From: Saxidomus purpurata | Taxonomy: Eukaryota; Mollusca; Bivalvia; Venerida; Veneridae | DNA: 64,000 nt | NCBI GenBank assembly: GCA_022818135.1 | Contig: JAFMSR010000006.1 | Location: forward strand, 35,380,997-35,444,996 | Direction of reading: 5' to 3' | Shown here: piece by piece, positions 1 to 12,778 of the stretch | How positions within the stretch are numbered: position 1 is the first letter of the stretch | How the letters are laid out: every line of letters starts with the position of its first letter | The notes under the pieces: generated by a model | Seen by the model: the letters and a program-made list of their open reading frames with translations, nothing else | What the model was told of the DNA's origin: nothing | The model's database searches: none | Position numbers and translations under genes: made by a program

Positions 1-2104
1 ATTCAACAAAGTTTCAATTAACAATTCAAACAATTTCAAGACACCAAGTGCCTTTCTTTATTCTAAGTTTTACAAAGCTATCGACAAATTTTTCCGTTAT
101 TTTGCACTTTTGCGGCCAGTGCAGATTATGATCGGCCCAGAACATTTTGTGGCCTGATCATGATCTGCACTGTTCCCCATTCCAGTCAGCAACCAATTGT
201 GCTGCTCAAAAGGGCATTTTTGAAATCTAGCGGTTACCCCCTCGTGTGAATTAAATCATCACTGGAGCTAGTTAATTTGTTTTAAACAGCAGGCATTGTC
301 CAGCCATACTTGTCTTTCTTAAAACAACGTCTGAAATTTCTTGGCCTGAACTTGCAAGTCCTATCAATTGTTAAAACACATGCTTGTGTCAGACAGAAAA
401 TTGATCCATACTTTCAGCATTATAAAATACATCTGCCCTATGATTCACTTAACAAAATTACCAGCACTGCAATAATGCCCTCACAGGCTTTTCATCTTGC
501 TCAAGTGCTATTGTTAAGTCACCACATCGAAGCTGACCAAGAATTTTCTCAACAAAAAAGATCTGAGAAGAAAAACAAAATTTCTTTGGGAGTTGTGCTG
601 TTGAGATAAATGTAGGGTGCTCAAACTAGAGGTCTGCAGTGAAAATCTCCATCCTCCAGAGTAGTATGTGGGTTTTCCAAGAAGAAAAGTTTGGAGTTGA
701 AAGTACTCTCATTAAGTTACAGATGTTTGCTCACACTGAAATAAGTTTACTTTAATAAAATTCCTAGAAAAAGTGTTTGTACCGTAGACTGTTAAAAATG
801 TGTCAAGTCTGAATGGAAAAAGAACTTCAGATATCTTCTTACCACATAACTGTGATCATAATTTCATAGAGTTACTGGAATAAGTGTTTATAATTAACAT
901 TTAAATTGTGTTAATGCTATTCTTTTATTCCTTTATGCATTTATGTGTCTATCAATGAGACTGAAGTTCCAATATTCATAATTTTGTTAGATCTAATGTA
1001 GATAGTTTGAAGGATTTACATCAATGTTTATGTTCTAGGTTGTTATGAAGGTCATCCGGTATAAAGATGTTGTGTCTATCAGCTACATTTAAAAATGCAG
1101 CTGATGCCATCACCACCATCATCATCACCATCATCATTATTATCACTTTAACTACTATTATTGTCAGACTTTGGAAATAAAGAGAAGTTCTGCCCACTTT
1201 TTTGCCTTTTCAGGGAGAAGTCATTGACCAAAACAATGTTTTTTCCTATATACACTTTTTAAAAACCCCTTCTCCCTTAACTGAATACAGGGAGAAGTTT
1301 TGGTATTTGATAGAGACAACAAATTCTCCCTCTACGACAATCCTTGTCAAGCATCTCTGCTGGCCAGTTCTTTTATTTAACAAATACATTTTTCAATCTG
1401 TCCGTCTGAATCTAAAACTAAGGCTGTAAAAAACAATCTACAGCTACCGTCGTGATCAAATGAACGTTTTGAACAAACAGATTCTGGGAAATTAAAACCT
1501 GACTGAAGCACTCAAGTAAACTGTTATTATGCTTGGTTTGATTGGGTTCCACACATGGAAATAGTAACACATGAGTGGAGTCAGATGTGTTCTCTGTAAC
1601 ACTTTTGCCGAGTGCCACTAGCCTAAAAGATAAATACAGTCCAACCTCCCCAAACACCTCCCTAGAACAACACATTCCATAAAAAGGTACACATTTTCTT
1701 TCCTGTTGCATCAATTATGTAAGGAATCAACCTCTACAAAACAACACCTCTCTACAACAAACACATTTCTGAGTTCCCAAGGGTATTTGCTCCTAAGAGG
1801 TTGCACTGTATTCAACCTTTCAGATTTATATGATGCTACCCTGTGATCAGTCATTTCAACAAAACCTGTAGCTGTAAATGTATACAAGTTATGCATAAAG
1901 ATAACTGAACATAACCAAAGCAGCTGTCTTCAAAAGTTTCCAGGACAAATGTAGAAACCAGCTTAAGTCAACATCTACAACCTACTACAGACTATGTACA
2001 TTTGTAAACATGTATATCTACACTAAGTCTTGTAAACAATATATTCTTACTACCCTTACTTGCCAAAATCTGTCTAGCCTAAAATGACGTTAGTAACAAC
2101 TTAC
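1..2104. other. VAV intron 3 (partial), repeat-bearing, no exon seen
   Basis: No coding exon is recognisable on either strand. At 117-172 there is an imperfect inverted repeat: GTGCAGATTATGATCGGCC is answered by its near-complement at 151-170. This is the signature of a dispersed family also seen near 18.98, 59.94 and 60.41 kb. A (CAT/CAC)n microsatellite lies at about 1105-1155. Confidence 0.6.
117..172. repeat. Inverted repeat of the GTGCAGATCATGATC dispersed family
   Basis: The left arm (117-137) and right arm (151-172) are complementary apart from one substitution and one indel, leaving a loop of about 13 nt. The same core, GTGCAGATCATGATC, occurs at 59938 and 60414, with a decayed form near 18985. 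It is therefore a dispersed repeat and not a gene-specific hairpin. Confidence 0.7.
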
Positions 2105-2163
2105 CCGATTCCTTTCTTCAGTGCAATATCTGTTTTGGAGAGCTTGGACAGTGTGTGTAGAAC
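2105..2163 (-). CDS. VAV: VAV-family Rho GEF, third coding exon (end of CH domain)
   Basis: A 59-nt exon encoding VLHTLSKLSKTDIALKKGI plus two bases of a glycine codon. This corresponds to the Vav segment after the LFDV-x-F-x-K motif, where human VAV1 reads VIYTLSALS. The acceptor is TTTTTCAG and the donor is GG followed by GTAAGT. The next exon should carry the acidic region with regulatory tyrosines. I looked for it on the minus strand from 2104 to 1 and did not find it, so it presumably lies beyond the left edge, together with the DH, PH, C1 and SH3-SH2-SH3 domains. Confidence 0.88.
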
Positions 2164-5159
2164 CTGAAAAAGTCACATGAATATCAAGTACACAGACAAC
2201 AAATGCAAGATAGTTCTTTCTCAATCTAATATCTATTCTTTTTCCCATTTCTCTTTCTGTATTCTTTTACATTAATGTCAAAGAAATGCGACCTATGTTT
2301 TCAACACAGGCCCCGACACTAACATTGTCCAGGGTTCCCAAGGAGCCCCGACTTCTCATGAGGAACACCAGTTCTGCCAAGCTTGGTGATCCTCCAGGGT
2401 ACTTACATTTTAGGTTCAACCACTTTAAAACATTCAATGGTTTCTTGATTCAACCAGTGCTATTGTTTGTAAAAATACAAAATGTACAATTTGCACAAAT
2501 TCTGCACACAGACAATGTATATAAACAAATCACCCAATGCTTAAAATGAAATGTAGTTTTGAAATATTTCTGTCATCCAAACAGAATAATCATCACTAAA
2601 TGTGTGATTTTATCACAAGTGGTGACATAGGTGGGTGGCAGAGGAAGCCCAGACTTCAAGTCTCGATCCCTGTATAACCCAGTCTAAATAAAACTGGAGG
2701 AAATAGGGCCACAATTTCTTACAAATTGGAAGATATTTCATCTTCAACCTTTACAGCCTAAGGCTTGATGAAACTGTGGTAAGTAAGTGTAGCATTTTAA
2801 GTAAAACATTACTTTGAGCATGCAGGTAAACGTCTCAAAATTATATGACAAAGACAATTCTTTCTTGTTTATTCTGGCAAATTACTTCCATCTTTGTAAA
2901 GAAAAAAATCTGCAATAATGTTTTCTTTCCAGAACTCTTCATTTTAATGTGTCAGATAAATTTGACACATTTTAAACAAGAATTTTACAGTTTCTATGAA
3001 ACCGGAGTTCAGTGAATTATTTTCAGGGCAGAAAACAATGAATGAATGAATGTTGTTTTATGACACATCAACTTCCAAGGTCATATACATGTAATGTGTA
3101 TGTGAATTTTAGAAATGCTAATGAAATGCTAGTAGCTAGACTGATCTAGTTTCGAAAAATTTTATTTAAGAAGGAAGTATTTATGTAATTTATAAACCAT
3201 GTAAACGCTAGCGGAGAAACCAAGTTTTTATTTATATAAATTTTGAAACAGTTTATTGAAAAGACGATTTGCTCTAATGAAGCCAATAATCACCTCAACA
3301 CTAACAGAGTCAAAACGCATTTTCATACTATAAACACTGCAGTGTTTCAAGCAAATTCCTTCAAAATCAATGCAGTCAATAAGACTATGTCTTTCTGAGT
3401 AAACTTTTGTGCAGGGGATGCATTCTGGGGACACTGCATCCCTTGTTAGAAGCCAGGAAACAATGTCTCATAAATAGAGTAAGTATTATTAAGAACAATA
3501 TCTGTTTTTATTTCCCTGTTGTATAATGTCTGTTTTCACATGATATCAGTCATTTACAGGCTAACAGTTTACATAATCATTGTTCTTGGGACAGATCAGT
3601 AAATACTTCATTCTCTGTAAGAAACTTGGCACATATAAAGGCTCAGACTGGAAGCAGGGCTTAAACCCATGACCCTCAATCAGTGAGAAATTAAGTAATT
3701 CCAAGCCAGTGACCGTAACCACTCCACCACAGACACAGATTTCACCATTCTCTGTATCTAGACCATTTACTTAAAAAATAACAATGTTTCTACTACAGCA
3801 GACCAAACGTTTTAGTCACTTTTATACTACAGTATGTTATTTCTACAATGGTGCAAGCCAGTTGCATTGTGTACTGTTACAAGAACAAGATACTACATTA
3901 AAAACAATCAATATTCACTGAATTTCTAACTGATCAGCTTTTATTTCAACTGCTGAAACGTTATTTTCACAGGAAAATAACGGTTTCTGCTCTTTCTGAA
4001 CTCCAATCCCATTACAGCTAGCTTGCACTTGTTAATATCACATTTGATTACCAATGAAACAATTTTGTGACATTTAAATAATTGTGATAATCTGAGTCAA
4101 GCACCAGCAATTTTTGATTCCCTGTTCTGAAACATGGTGGAAAAATCATTATTCCTGATACTTTTTTATCAACGGATTGTCAATTTGATTCACATCTGAC
4201 AAACTTTTTTTAACCTTTAGTTTAATTCTACCCGTTTCAGGGTTACCCTTTTTTCTATTTTTGAACTTGTTGGCATCCTATGAGCAACAGTTTGGTTCCC
4301 TTTAATGCAGGTAACCAAAGAAATATCTGTTGAGTTTTTTTCCAAATTTGTCAAAAGGACATTGAGATTTTTCTTATTAAACTTTTAAAGTTGACCAGAG
4401 GTTTTTAGTGTAATTGTTGGCATCCTACATGACAATCATTTCAAAAAAAAAACCCAAAAAACCCAAAACCAAAAAAAAAAGGTTCACGTTTTTAATGCTT
4501 AGTCGTACTACCCCCCCCCCCCCCCCCCCCACCCACAACGTTGACGATATTTTCTTTTTTAATAAGTCTCACCAATTCTTGAGTGGTTTAAATTGAATAA
4601 ATATAAATTATTTTTATAACTTTCTGGGTTTAACTGTTATTCTTTAATTTCACTCATTAAATTTTTTAACAAGTAAAAAGGAATTTTTAACAAAAAGTTA
4701 TAATTACGAGAAACCGTTGAAATCGGATCTCTTTACAAGCGGTCTAGTCTTTTCTATTCGTTCAGTTGCCCAAACTCTTAAGTACTTTTCAGGTTTTTCT
4801 TTGAAAGTTGATTCACAGTTTTTTGAGTAAAAAAGAAATCTATTTTTCTTTCCCCGTAACTATTGTTGAAAAGCAAATAATGTACTGTAATGATTTTGCA
4901 GAAAGCTCATATTTTTGCAAAGTGTTATGAGTAATAGAGTAGTAACTATTTAACAAATAATGACTGTAAATTTTGCCAGAAAGCCATCTTTTGCAAGTGT
5001 TATGAGTAATAATGTAAGCACCAAGGAGATCAAAGGCCTTTTAAGTTAGAACACAATCATCCATCTTCCAAATTTTAAGTATTTTCCGTTGTATGGATGC
5101 CCCAATCAGTTAGACCCTCTTCCCTCTTAACCAGCTGATACAAATCAATTTTTACAAAC
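2164..5159. other. VAV intron 2
   Basis: A non-coding 3.0-kb intron. It contains a short (AATG)n run near 3040-3053, a tRNA-like SINE relic at 3653-3735, A-rich and C-rich homopolymer tracts around 4441-4530 (20 consecutive C at 4511-4530), and otherwise AT-rich sequence in which I see nothing. Confidence 0.65.
3653..3735 (-). mobile_element. tRNA-derived SINE head (tRNA-Ser/Leu-like), minus strand
   Basis: Read on the minus strand there is a box A-like TGGTGGAGTGG (3719-3729) and a box B-like GGTTTAAGCCC (3657-3667). The spacing is long enough for an extended variable arm, as in class II tRNAs (Ser/Leu). No canonical acceptor stem or poly-A tail is evident, so it is a relic of a SINE and not a functional tRNA gene. 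Confidence 0.45.
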
Positions 5160-5276
5160 CTTTCTGAAATTTTTCACATCAAACAGGTCTGGAGGTTCAA
5201 ACAAGTCCCGTGTGTCCACTTTGAAAATCTTTTCACATGTCACTAGAAAGGCACGAATATTCTTCAAACACAGGAA
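5160..5276 (-). CDS. VAV: VAV-family Rho GEF, second coding exon (CH domain)
   Basis: A 117-nt phase-0 exon encoding 39 residues, about residues 71-109. It starts FLCLKNIRAFL and contains LFDVKNFRK, the hallmark middle of the Vav CH domain, which in Vav restrains the catalytic DH domain. On the minus strand it has an acceptor (TTACATTGCAG) and a donor (AAAG then GTTTGT). Its phase and sequence join directly to exon 1, 3.1 kb upstream in transcription, and to exon 3. All three exons are far shorter than the 60-codon ORF threshold, or overlap noise ORFs, so they are recognised by protein pattern and splice signals. Confidence 0.92.
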
Positions 5277-5433
5277 CTGCAATGTAAGAAAGAAAAAAAT
5301 TGAGTACATTGTTTCACACTGACTTATGGGGACAGATACATGTAAAAGACAAGTTATTCTACATGAACTAAAGACAGATACTGTCTACAAAACAGCTTGC
5401 TCTTCAATTCAAACTCCCCTTTTATTGAAATGT

Positions 5434-5656
5434 AAGCCACTGGTTGTTTAGGAAGTCACTGGCTGTAATTGAACTTAGTTGTTGCTAAGGAAGTCATTGG
5501 TTCTAAGGAAGTCATTGGTTGCTAAGGCAGTCACCGGTTGCTAGAGAAGTAAGAGGTTGCTTTGCTAGATGAAGTCACTGGTTGCTAGGGGACTAAGTTG
5601 TGGCTAAGAAAGTCAATGGTTGCTAAGAAAGTCACATGTTCATAAGGAAAGTCACT
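5434..5656. repeat. Degenerate ~20-bp minisatellite in VAV intron 1
   Basis: About ten imperfect copies of a unit close to GGTTGCTAAGGAAGTCACT run through this stretch, with insertions between some of them. The copies differ from each other, so the array is old and not a recent expansion. Confidence 0.75.
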
Positions 5657-7799
5657 AATTGGGTTTTCCTAGAAAAGTCTATGCAGGGCTAGCACTGGCT
5701 TATTTTCCCTTTGGACCATTTCTAACATGTGATGTTGTTTCTGTAGCACACAAAACATACTCTTTCTTTAAAATTTGTAGCCAATTAAATTTCTTTTGAG
5801 AGCTAGCCCTGCTACAATTGACAATTGGCTTATTATGGTCAAGATTCGAACAAACTTGGTATAGGTCCACTAGACAATGCTGATGTGCTCAGTCTGTTTA
5901 ATTGTTAGGCACTTTAAAATTTACACACTTGCTGATATAGCTGGGACGAGAACTGGAGTACCCAAGGACGAGAACTGGAGTATCCTAGTATACGGTCAGG
6001 TGTTGCGCTACTTCTCAGGTACTAAATTATTACCTATTAGGCTGTTACCTGTTCAACATACAGATTAAAATTGTTGCAATCCTTTTAAGCAGAGAAAAAA
6101 ACTTCCTGGACATTAAATAATCAAGCTGTGCGTGCCACGTACCTCACGCACAACATACAAGGAATCGATCAATCAAAATTTAAAACATAAGCATCCTTAA
6201 AGAAAAGGGTGACTTAGGTATTTTTCCAATTGTTTTCAAATGTTAAAAAATCAACAAAAGGGTTGTTTAAACTATTTTATTCAAGCCTTCACTACAACAT
6301 TGATTGCATAAGAAATATTTTATATTTACTGAACACAAATTCAAATAATTAAGGGTGTTAAATTCCTTCCCTATAAGCAAAATAATCACATTATTTTTAT
6401 AGAAAAAAATTTAATATGCATGTAAATCGTTAACAGGTTAAAAAAAAAGGACTAATTTTCATTGCAAACAAGTCATTTATTGCGGCCAAAAAAAAGTAAA
6501 GTTGAATAGTGATTCTTCTCATTAACTCAAGACAGTGGCCAAAATTAGCAGTCATTAAGTCATAGTTTGCAAAAACAATAATTTTCAAGTCACTTCAATG
6601 CAAACACGCCGTTATTTTGATATGCATATTAACCAATTTATGCATGAGCTTTTTGTCACTTTTAACTTGTAAACTATCCTGAAAAACAGTTTCTTCTCTG
6701 AATAGACGCCGCTAATTGATCTTATTGTTAAACATTATAAAAAATTACAAATTAGGCATAAAGTTTGTTGATGATTCCGAAAAACGCTTCAACTGGAATG
6801 TCACTTCACAGCAGACACATCGCAATAAAGCATCATTTAATCCTGTTAAATGATTATCGTGTGTTACGACTGCCTTCCTGCGCAGTAATTATCATAGTAA
6901 ATTGTACTACCGGTGTATTTAAAATTTCAGAAATAAACTCTAAAAAGAATAATTAACATTCACCTGATATATCTATCTTGTTATTGTCTTAAAACTTTTA
7001 TTTATAATTTATGTAAAATAGAAATCTTTAAAAGAATTCCTTCACAGTAAAACATATATGCAAACGCTATTTTGTCTATTTTTAGTAATTCAGTCTTGGA
7101 GGGTAATATTGGTGCATATAGGTAAATTTCTATCCAATGTCATTCTTTAGGTCAAATACAACTAATACAATCCAGTCAGTGTTATTCCAATTAGTCAATA
7201 TTTCAGTCCCCCCAAAAAAAAAATTTCCCAACCCTTTTCCCCCCCCCTTCCCCCCCTAAAAGAAACTATAAATGCTAAATGACCGAGATTGAAACGGGGA
7301 GTGATGGGATTGTAACATTTAGGGTTTGTGTACCTAAAATTTGTAAATCTTACATCATGTTATTCTTCATGTATCGGTATTTATGTAGAATATGCAAATT
7401 ATGTTGTGACATTATTCATGTTATTTTTCGGTATGACCAGGTATTAGACGACCACTTGTAATACCCTCCTGGACAATAAAGTATTTGAAAACCTTGCATT
7501 CTAATTGGGTGAGAGCCAAAAACAGACGACGCCTTTACATTTGATCAACTGTGTAATGTATATTGCGGTGATTTTTGACATGCTTAACCTGAAAATTTCA
7601 TGCATCCTGAGGATTTGTCATTGGATTTTTTACCATCCTTTTGTAAAATAGACGAAATCAACCGATATTATTAACAGAAGTACATGTATTGACTTTTCCC
7701 CAAAAACTTATGAGTCTCGATGGAAAAACTGACTTGGAAGTTAAGTAGTCTCTCCCAAGATGTTGGTGTCCTCAGGATTGCAGGACTGCGTTCGTATCA

Positions 7800-8035
7800 A
7801 ACCCTCGCCAAGTGGTGAAATTTCTGACCTGCCCAATTTAAACATGTTAAGTGTGGCCAGTAAAAAGACTATAGTGTGATTAATTAAATCATTAATTGTT
7901 TTCCCCCCTTTTTTTAAGTAATACCGAAATGGGAGTGTCAGATTTTTGACATGATTATTGGTATCATTTCCCCACGGAATAAGCTTCAGCATACCCATCC
8001 TGTCAAGCATATAAACCTGTACGCTGCAGATCTTT
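7800..8035. repeat. Dispersed repeat, copy 1 (second copy at 20.33-20.58 kb)
   Basis: This stretch aligns over more than 200 bases to 20335-20581 in the same orientation. Shared stretches include a TTCTGACCTGC block, GATTATTGGTA followed by ATTTCCC-ACGGA, AAGCTTCAGC, and CTGTCAAGCATATAAACC. Here the terminal hairpin (CTTCAGCATACCC / GTACGCTGCAG) is eroded, while the copy at 20.5 kb keeps it perfectly. Confidence 0.75.
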
Positions 8036-8387
8036 AGGGGTGGATCTTTAGCTACACAATGAACGTTTTATCCAATACTGTTAATTCTCTATTTTATTTT
8101 TTCATATATGTAAATTCAGGATGTACAAACACTTCCTCACAACGTTATACCAGCGCCTTCACATAATCTCTAAGTCGTGCAGTTTATCACAATTCAGAAT
8201 AAGAACAGTAACAGGAAGTAAATAAAATCCACAGAATTAGGCAGCCCAAAAGCTACTTAAAAAAAAACAAAAACGTTCAGACATACCATCTACAACATCG
8301 GCACCAAATAAAACTTTTCTACCTCACACACGACTCTTAAATTATTCTCAGACATACTTACAATATGAATATAAAACATATTTTTAC

Positions 8388-8597
8388 CTGCGAAAGTTGT
8401 GGTCGGGGACTGAAATCTTTCGCGTCAACACAGTAAGGTTTCAAGGCATTAAGAAGGTGGCACAATAGTACACCATCTCTCAAAGCCTGTGCGAGATCAA
8501 AAGCTTGAGCTTCAGGCAATGTAGCTCGGTGATCATCGGGTAAAATTTTGCACTGAACCAGCCAATTTACACACAATCTCCACTCGTCCGCCGCCAT
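8388..8597 (-). CDS. VAV: VAV-family Rho GEF, first coding exon (start of calponin-homology domain)
   Basis: This exon encodes residues 1-70 of a Vav guanine-nucleotide exchange factor. Vav proteins activate Rho/Rac GTPases after tyrosine phosphorylation downstream of membrane receptors. The reading begins MAADEWRLCVNWL and contains ALRDGVLLCHLLN and RPQLSQ, matching the start of the Vav CH domain residue by residue. I chose the ATG at 8597-8595, not the in-frame ATG 17 codons upstream, because Vav proteins start just before the W-R-x-C motif and the context (AACATGGCG) is good. The exon ends in phase 0 at CAG followed by a GTAAAA donor. The next exon continues the same domain with the expected residues. 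Vertebrates have three VAV paralogues, most invertebrates one, so no paralogue number is given. Confidence 0.93.
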
Positions 8598-9249
8598 GTT
8601 TCTGTTTCTTTCCGTCCAGTGATGTAAAGCTAGCAAATGCGAAAACAATATTTCTCAGTAAATTTTATATCTTATATTCTGATACTCAGCCAAAAATGGA
8701 TTCTCTCAGAAAAAATAACCATAATATGATATGACTATAATTTCCAAATATTTATCTTACTTTATATGAAAATTCCGAAACGTTTTTCTGAATTCGAAGC
8801 CATGTCTGAGCTACAACAGGTGCTTGAAGTTGAATGTGACCAAACAAGTATTTCGTTTCCTAGCAATATTTTGCAACGTATTCCAAGAAATAAGGAACAG
8901 ATTCGAGCCTAGTTTGCTTTAAATCATTTACAAAATGTATGTTTTCACAGCTTAACTATTCTATGTGTATTGTCATTGTTTTCCTAAAGTGTAGATACAG
9001 ACTCCATCTCGGCATGTCAACTGGTCAAATCTTGCTAAACCAAATAGCCGTACTGTATGTAGAATAGTAACTTTGTAGAAATAGAGATTTGAAACCTGTA
9101 GATTTCTCATTAGTCCAAATAATTGTTCTCAACAGGTGAATATCGTTACATTTTTGCTAGGTGCTATCCAGCCTCCGAGCGCAGATATCTATAAAATGTA
9201 GGTGGCCCTGTTTCGGTGACAGCCCTGTTTCGGTGACCCTTTAAAGTTA
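8598..9249. other. 5' flank of VAV
   Basis: The upstream region of VAV presumably contains its promoter, but no TATA box or other core element can be assigned with confidence. A 17-bp direct duplication around CCCTGTTTCGGTGAC lies at about 9208-9239, just before the fold-back element. Confidence 0.4.
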
Positions 9250-10135
9250 GGCAGTGGCAAGAGTTACGGTACCGAGTTACGGTACTGTAACTCTAGCGTC
9301 CGAGTCTAGAGTTACGGAAGTTCCGTATCTCTAGCAAAACCCTAAGAGGAAAGGCTAGAGTTACGGAAGTTTATAAAGGTATGTATATTGCTTTAATATA
9401 TGCATGATAATGTATTGTAAACTTAAATATTTTACCACTATTCGTGAATAAACTGATCTGTTGTATGTACGACAATTTCACAGGCGCCATTTTGGTTATA
9501 ATTTAATATGTTGCTAATATCGGAACTATCATTGTCATGTTGTATATTCTTGCACATATTTTACGTGTTCTGTTTACAAAGAACATTAATTAAACAATAG
9601 TAAGATGAAGAAAAGAAGAATATTAGAATTCTAAGAGTACGAAAAACGTAAACCAAAAAAAAAAAATTAAGATTAGTTTTTAAATTTAACAGCTGTACTT
9701 TCGATCTTTCCTTTTTGTCACGATTTGAGTGCCTTCTCGTGGCGTGGCTTAAATGTAGTCAGACAGTTAAATACAAAAACAACACATTTTACTTAACTTC
9801 TATCATGCTTTGCACAACATGTGATATAATTGTCCAGTTGCAATGGAACGCTCAACTAAAGACGAAGATAACAACGATAATTCGGATATTTATGTATTAC
9901 CAAAATGGCGGCTATGAAGTCGCTGCATTTGCCGACAGATCGGTTTATTCACTATTACAGGTGAAATATTTAAGTTTACAATACATTATCATGCATATTT
10001 AAAGCAACATACATATACTTTTATAAACTTCCGTAACTTTAGCCTTTCCTCTTAAGGTTTTGCTAGAGACACGGAACTTCCGTAACTCTAGACTCGGGGG
10101 GCTAGAGTTATGGTACCGTAACTCTAGCCACTGCC
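9250..10135. mobile_element. 886-bp fold-back element (PIF/Harbinger-like MITE) with TTA target duplication
   Basis: The termini are GGCAGTGGC (9250-9258) and GCCACTGCC (10127-10135), flanked by TTA on both sides (9247-9249 and 10136-10138). Inverted complementarity continues inward about 280-300 bp per arm (to about 9535 and from about 9850). It includes repeated blocks of CTAGAGTTACGG and the motif CCATTTTGGT in both arms. The ends themselves contain smaller palindromes (AGAGTTACGGTACC / GGTACCGTAACTCT). A TTA duplication is typical of PIF/Harbinger elements. The 300-bp interior and the arms contain no transposase. Superfamily placement is inference; the boundaries are seen directly. Confidence 0.82.
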
Positions 10136-10138
10136 TTA

Positions 10139-11905
10139 AAATTATGCAGTCATTTCTAAGTGCAATATTTTGGATAACTATTTATACCAGGGTTGTGAAA
10201 TATACCATTTTAGCTTTCTTCAGATTGGAAGAAAAGTTGCTGACAGCGACAGTTTAATCATGTGGTTGATATTTCCAGGGTAACCCTACTTTTGAGGCAT
10301 TTTTCTTAATACTTTCTTACACTTTCAAGTTGAGATGTAGATCTGTGGTCAAAAACATAATTTCAACTAATTTTCTTTCTTTACATAACTGTTGTCTTCT
10401 TTTCTCCCTGTATCTTCATATTTTTATGAGACACGGTAAACAGATTCTTGTTGCATAATACAACTCAATACCATTAGATTTTAAATATAAAAAAACATAC
10501 TTTTGCCCACTCTTTGAACCCCACCCCTTGTGCTTCATAGTATTTATATATGGTGTAACCATTAAAATGAATGTGCTCTGTATCTCATTATAAACAAGGC
10601 TCACTCTGGATATTAATTATTTTTTTGTTCAGTTTGTGAAAGTAAACTGCGCAAATGCCAATTACCGGCTAATGTCACTTGTTTACAAATGAAGTAGGGG
10701 TCACTGAAATAGGTACGGCTGAGTATCTGTAATGCAAAACAGGTGTGCTTGTGATAAACAGTGCTATATATTTGTTGGAGTAGTTTCCACTTTATTATAC
10801 ATCACACAAACTGGGGACAGATAACACAATAGTAATCCATAAACAGAATAGGTTTTTTTTCAAAAGATTTGTAAATTCAGCCAGAAGTATTTTTAGGATC
10901 ACTGAAACTGGTCCTTCGAGGATACGTATGTAAAATGGGTCTGCGTTTGGAGTCGAATTATTGAGACTAGATTTCTCGTGTAATCATGTAAAGAACACAT
11001 GAATAGCTTGGCCATTGTAGATGTGTTTGGTTACTACAATTATCAGTCTATTCACTAAAAAAATTGCTGTAAAATAATTAATTGAAGAAACTGTTTCAAC
11101 TAAAGTTTGATTGTCGTGAAAAATCACCACAATAAATGGAAGTGGCTAGACTTGGTGAAGGCAGCCGGCTCTGTATTACTTTTTATTACTTAATCATGGG
11201 CTGCTGTACGTCTAATTGATTTGACGTTGAGCTAGCAAGATAGTTTTTGGATGGGCGCTTTCTTCTTTGATAACTATCAAATATCAGATTTATAAAAAGA
11301 ACAGGTCCAACCGATGAGCAGAATTAACAAGGCTAAGGCTGCCGCTGATTTCTCTTGCTGTTTTCATTGATTTATTTTATTCCAAATTAGAACTTGAAAC
11401 TCCAGGAGAAAATGGTTGTCTAACAAATTCGTAAAAAATGGACATTTAACTAAGGGATGCAAGAAGAGCTATATGACATCACAAACTGGAATGTCATGTA
11501 ATTAAAATAGTCAAATTAATACAGCTTAACAAAGTATATTTTTGATAAATTTATACTTTCTTCACACAAACTTTCAAGCACTTATGACTCCAAAGTAATC
11601 TTATATCTGTGAAACTCTATTATATTCTGGAATGAGTCCATGTTACTCCGTATAAAATTTAGTGCCAGCTACCTAGACCAAAAAACTTGTCCTGCCTATC
11701 TGGAAAAATCATGAAAAATCCCTAGTCTAGAACAGGGTTTAGTTGAACACATTAGGCAGACACTACAATGTCCGGATAAAAACTAGCTCAATGACAAGGA
11801 AATACATGTGCAGTATTCTATCTTTACTACATGCACTCCCTCCATACTAGAATTTGTCCTTGAATTCTTGGAGTATGAATGTCGCATAATCATATTCTCA
11901 TTTTT
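10139..11905. other. Gene-free AT-rich stretch
   Basis: No exon, RNA gene or clear repeat was recognised on either strand. Reading frames are short and lack domain character. Confidence 0.5.
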
Positions 11906-12763
11906 AGCTCACCTGAGCAGGAAGTGCTCAAGGTGAGTTAATGTGATCGCCTGGTGTCCATTGTCTGTACACACTTAACCTTGTGTATGCAATAGAGGCT
12001 GCATTTTTCACTGGATCTTTATGAAACCTGGTCAGTATAAATGCCTTGATGAAATCTAGGTCAAGTTCGACAGTTATTTTTGCCTGTCGCCCAGCAACAC
12101 AAAATTAGAAAATATAAAAAAAATCACTAGTTTCTCGCGTTGTCCTATTTGCATTTCGCCCATACATAAGCAGTTTGTTGTGTTGTCGCATTTTGTATTT
12201 CACCCCTTCAATATGCTTAACGAACCGCAATAAATGAGAATGCAAAACTTTGAAGGCGAAAACAAGACATACTTCGTTTTGTTGACAGACTTTTCATCAT
12301 GTTTGCGGGTAATCAGTTGTCACTTGGGTCCTATGTTTTTTGCCTTTTCGTGCCACCATACAACTAGAAAAAAATGAAAGAAATCAATAATTTGTTGCAT
12401 TTTCGCCTTTGCATTGTTGTCCCACCGAGCGAAAAGGCGACATGGCAAAACCAGCCACCATAAGTGAGTGATCAGTACAATCCCTACATTTGCATATCAT
12501 CAGTTCAGTGACTTTAGCAGAATTATTGCCCTTGGTTTGTCAGATTTTATTACGTGTGAGCTATTTGACTGGATGCATTTCAATAAAACGACACGAGAGT
12601 ATTGAGTACCAAGTCTGCTTTTTCATATGTTCCGGTTCATTTATTTGTCCTGTAAAGCTTATGCCATAATGGTTTGTCTATCATCCATTTTTTGGTGTAA
12701 TTTTTTTTCCCTTGAACCTGTAGATGATTTCTATTGTTTTGGAAGTCAGTAGGTCAAAGGATA

Positions 12764-12778
12764 AGGTCACAGTGACCT
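12764..12778. promoter_or_regulatory. Perfect estrogen-response-element palindrome within a repeat
   Basis: The sequence AGGTCACAGTGACCT is identical to the classical vertebrate vitellogenin ERE (inverted AGGTCA half-sites with 3-bp spacing). Near-perfect copies lie at 13016-13030 and 15897-15911. The site belongs to the dispersed repeat, so activity is unproven. Confidence 0.5.

Larger units (their letters stand above)
5277..8387. other. VAV intron 1
   Basis: A non-coding first intron of 3.1 kb. It holds a degenerate minisatellite (5434-5656) and one copy of a dispersed repeat shared with 20.3-20.6 kb (about 7800-8035). The rest is AT-rich with no recognisable feature. Short ORFs here have no domain character. 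Confidence 0.65.

Noticed and set aside
2610..2690. Possible tRNA-like box B (AAGTCTCGATCCCTG)
   Set aside because: No matching box A at the right distance and no stem pairing.
8812..8925. Small plus-strand ORF (MSELQQVLEV...) 215 bp upstream of VAV
   Set aside because: Only 36 codons, weak splice options and no recognisable similarity; not enough to claim a divergent gene.
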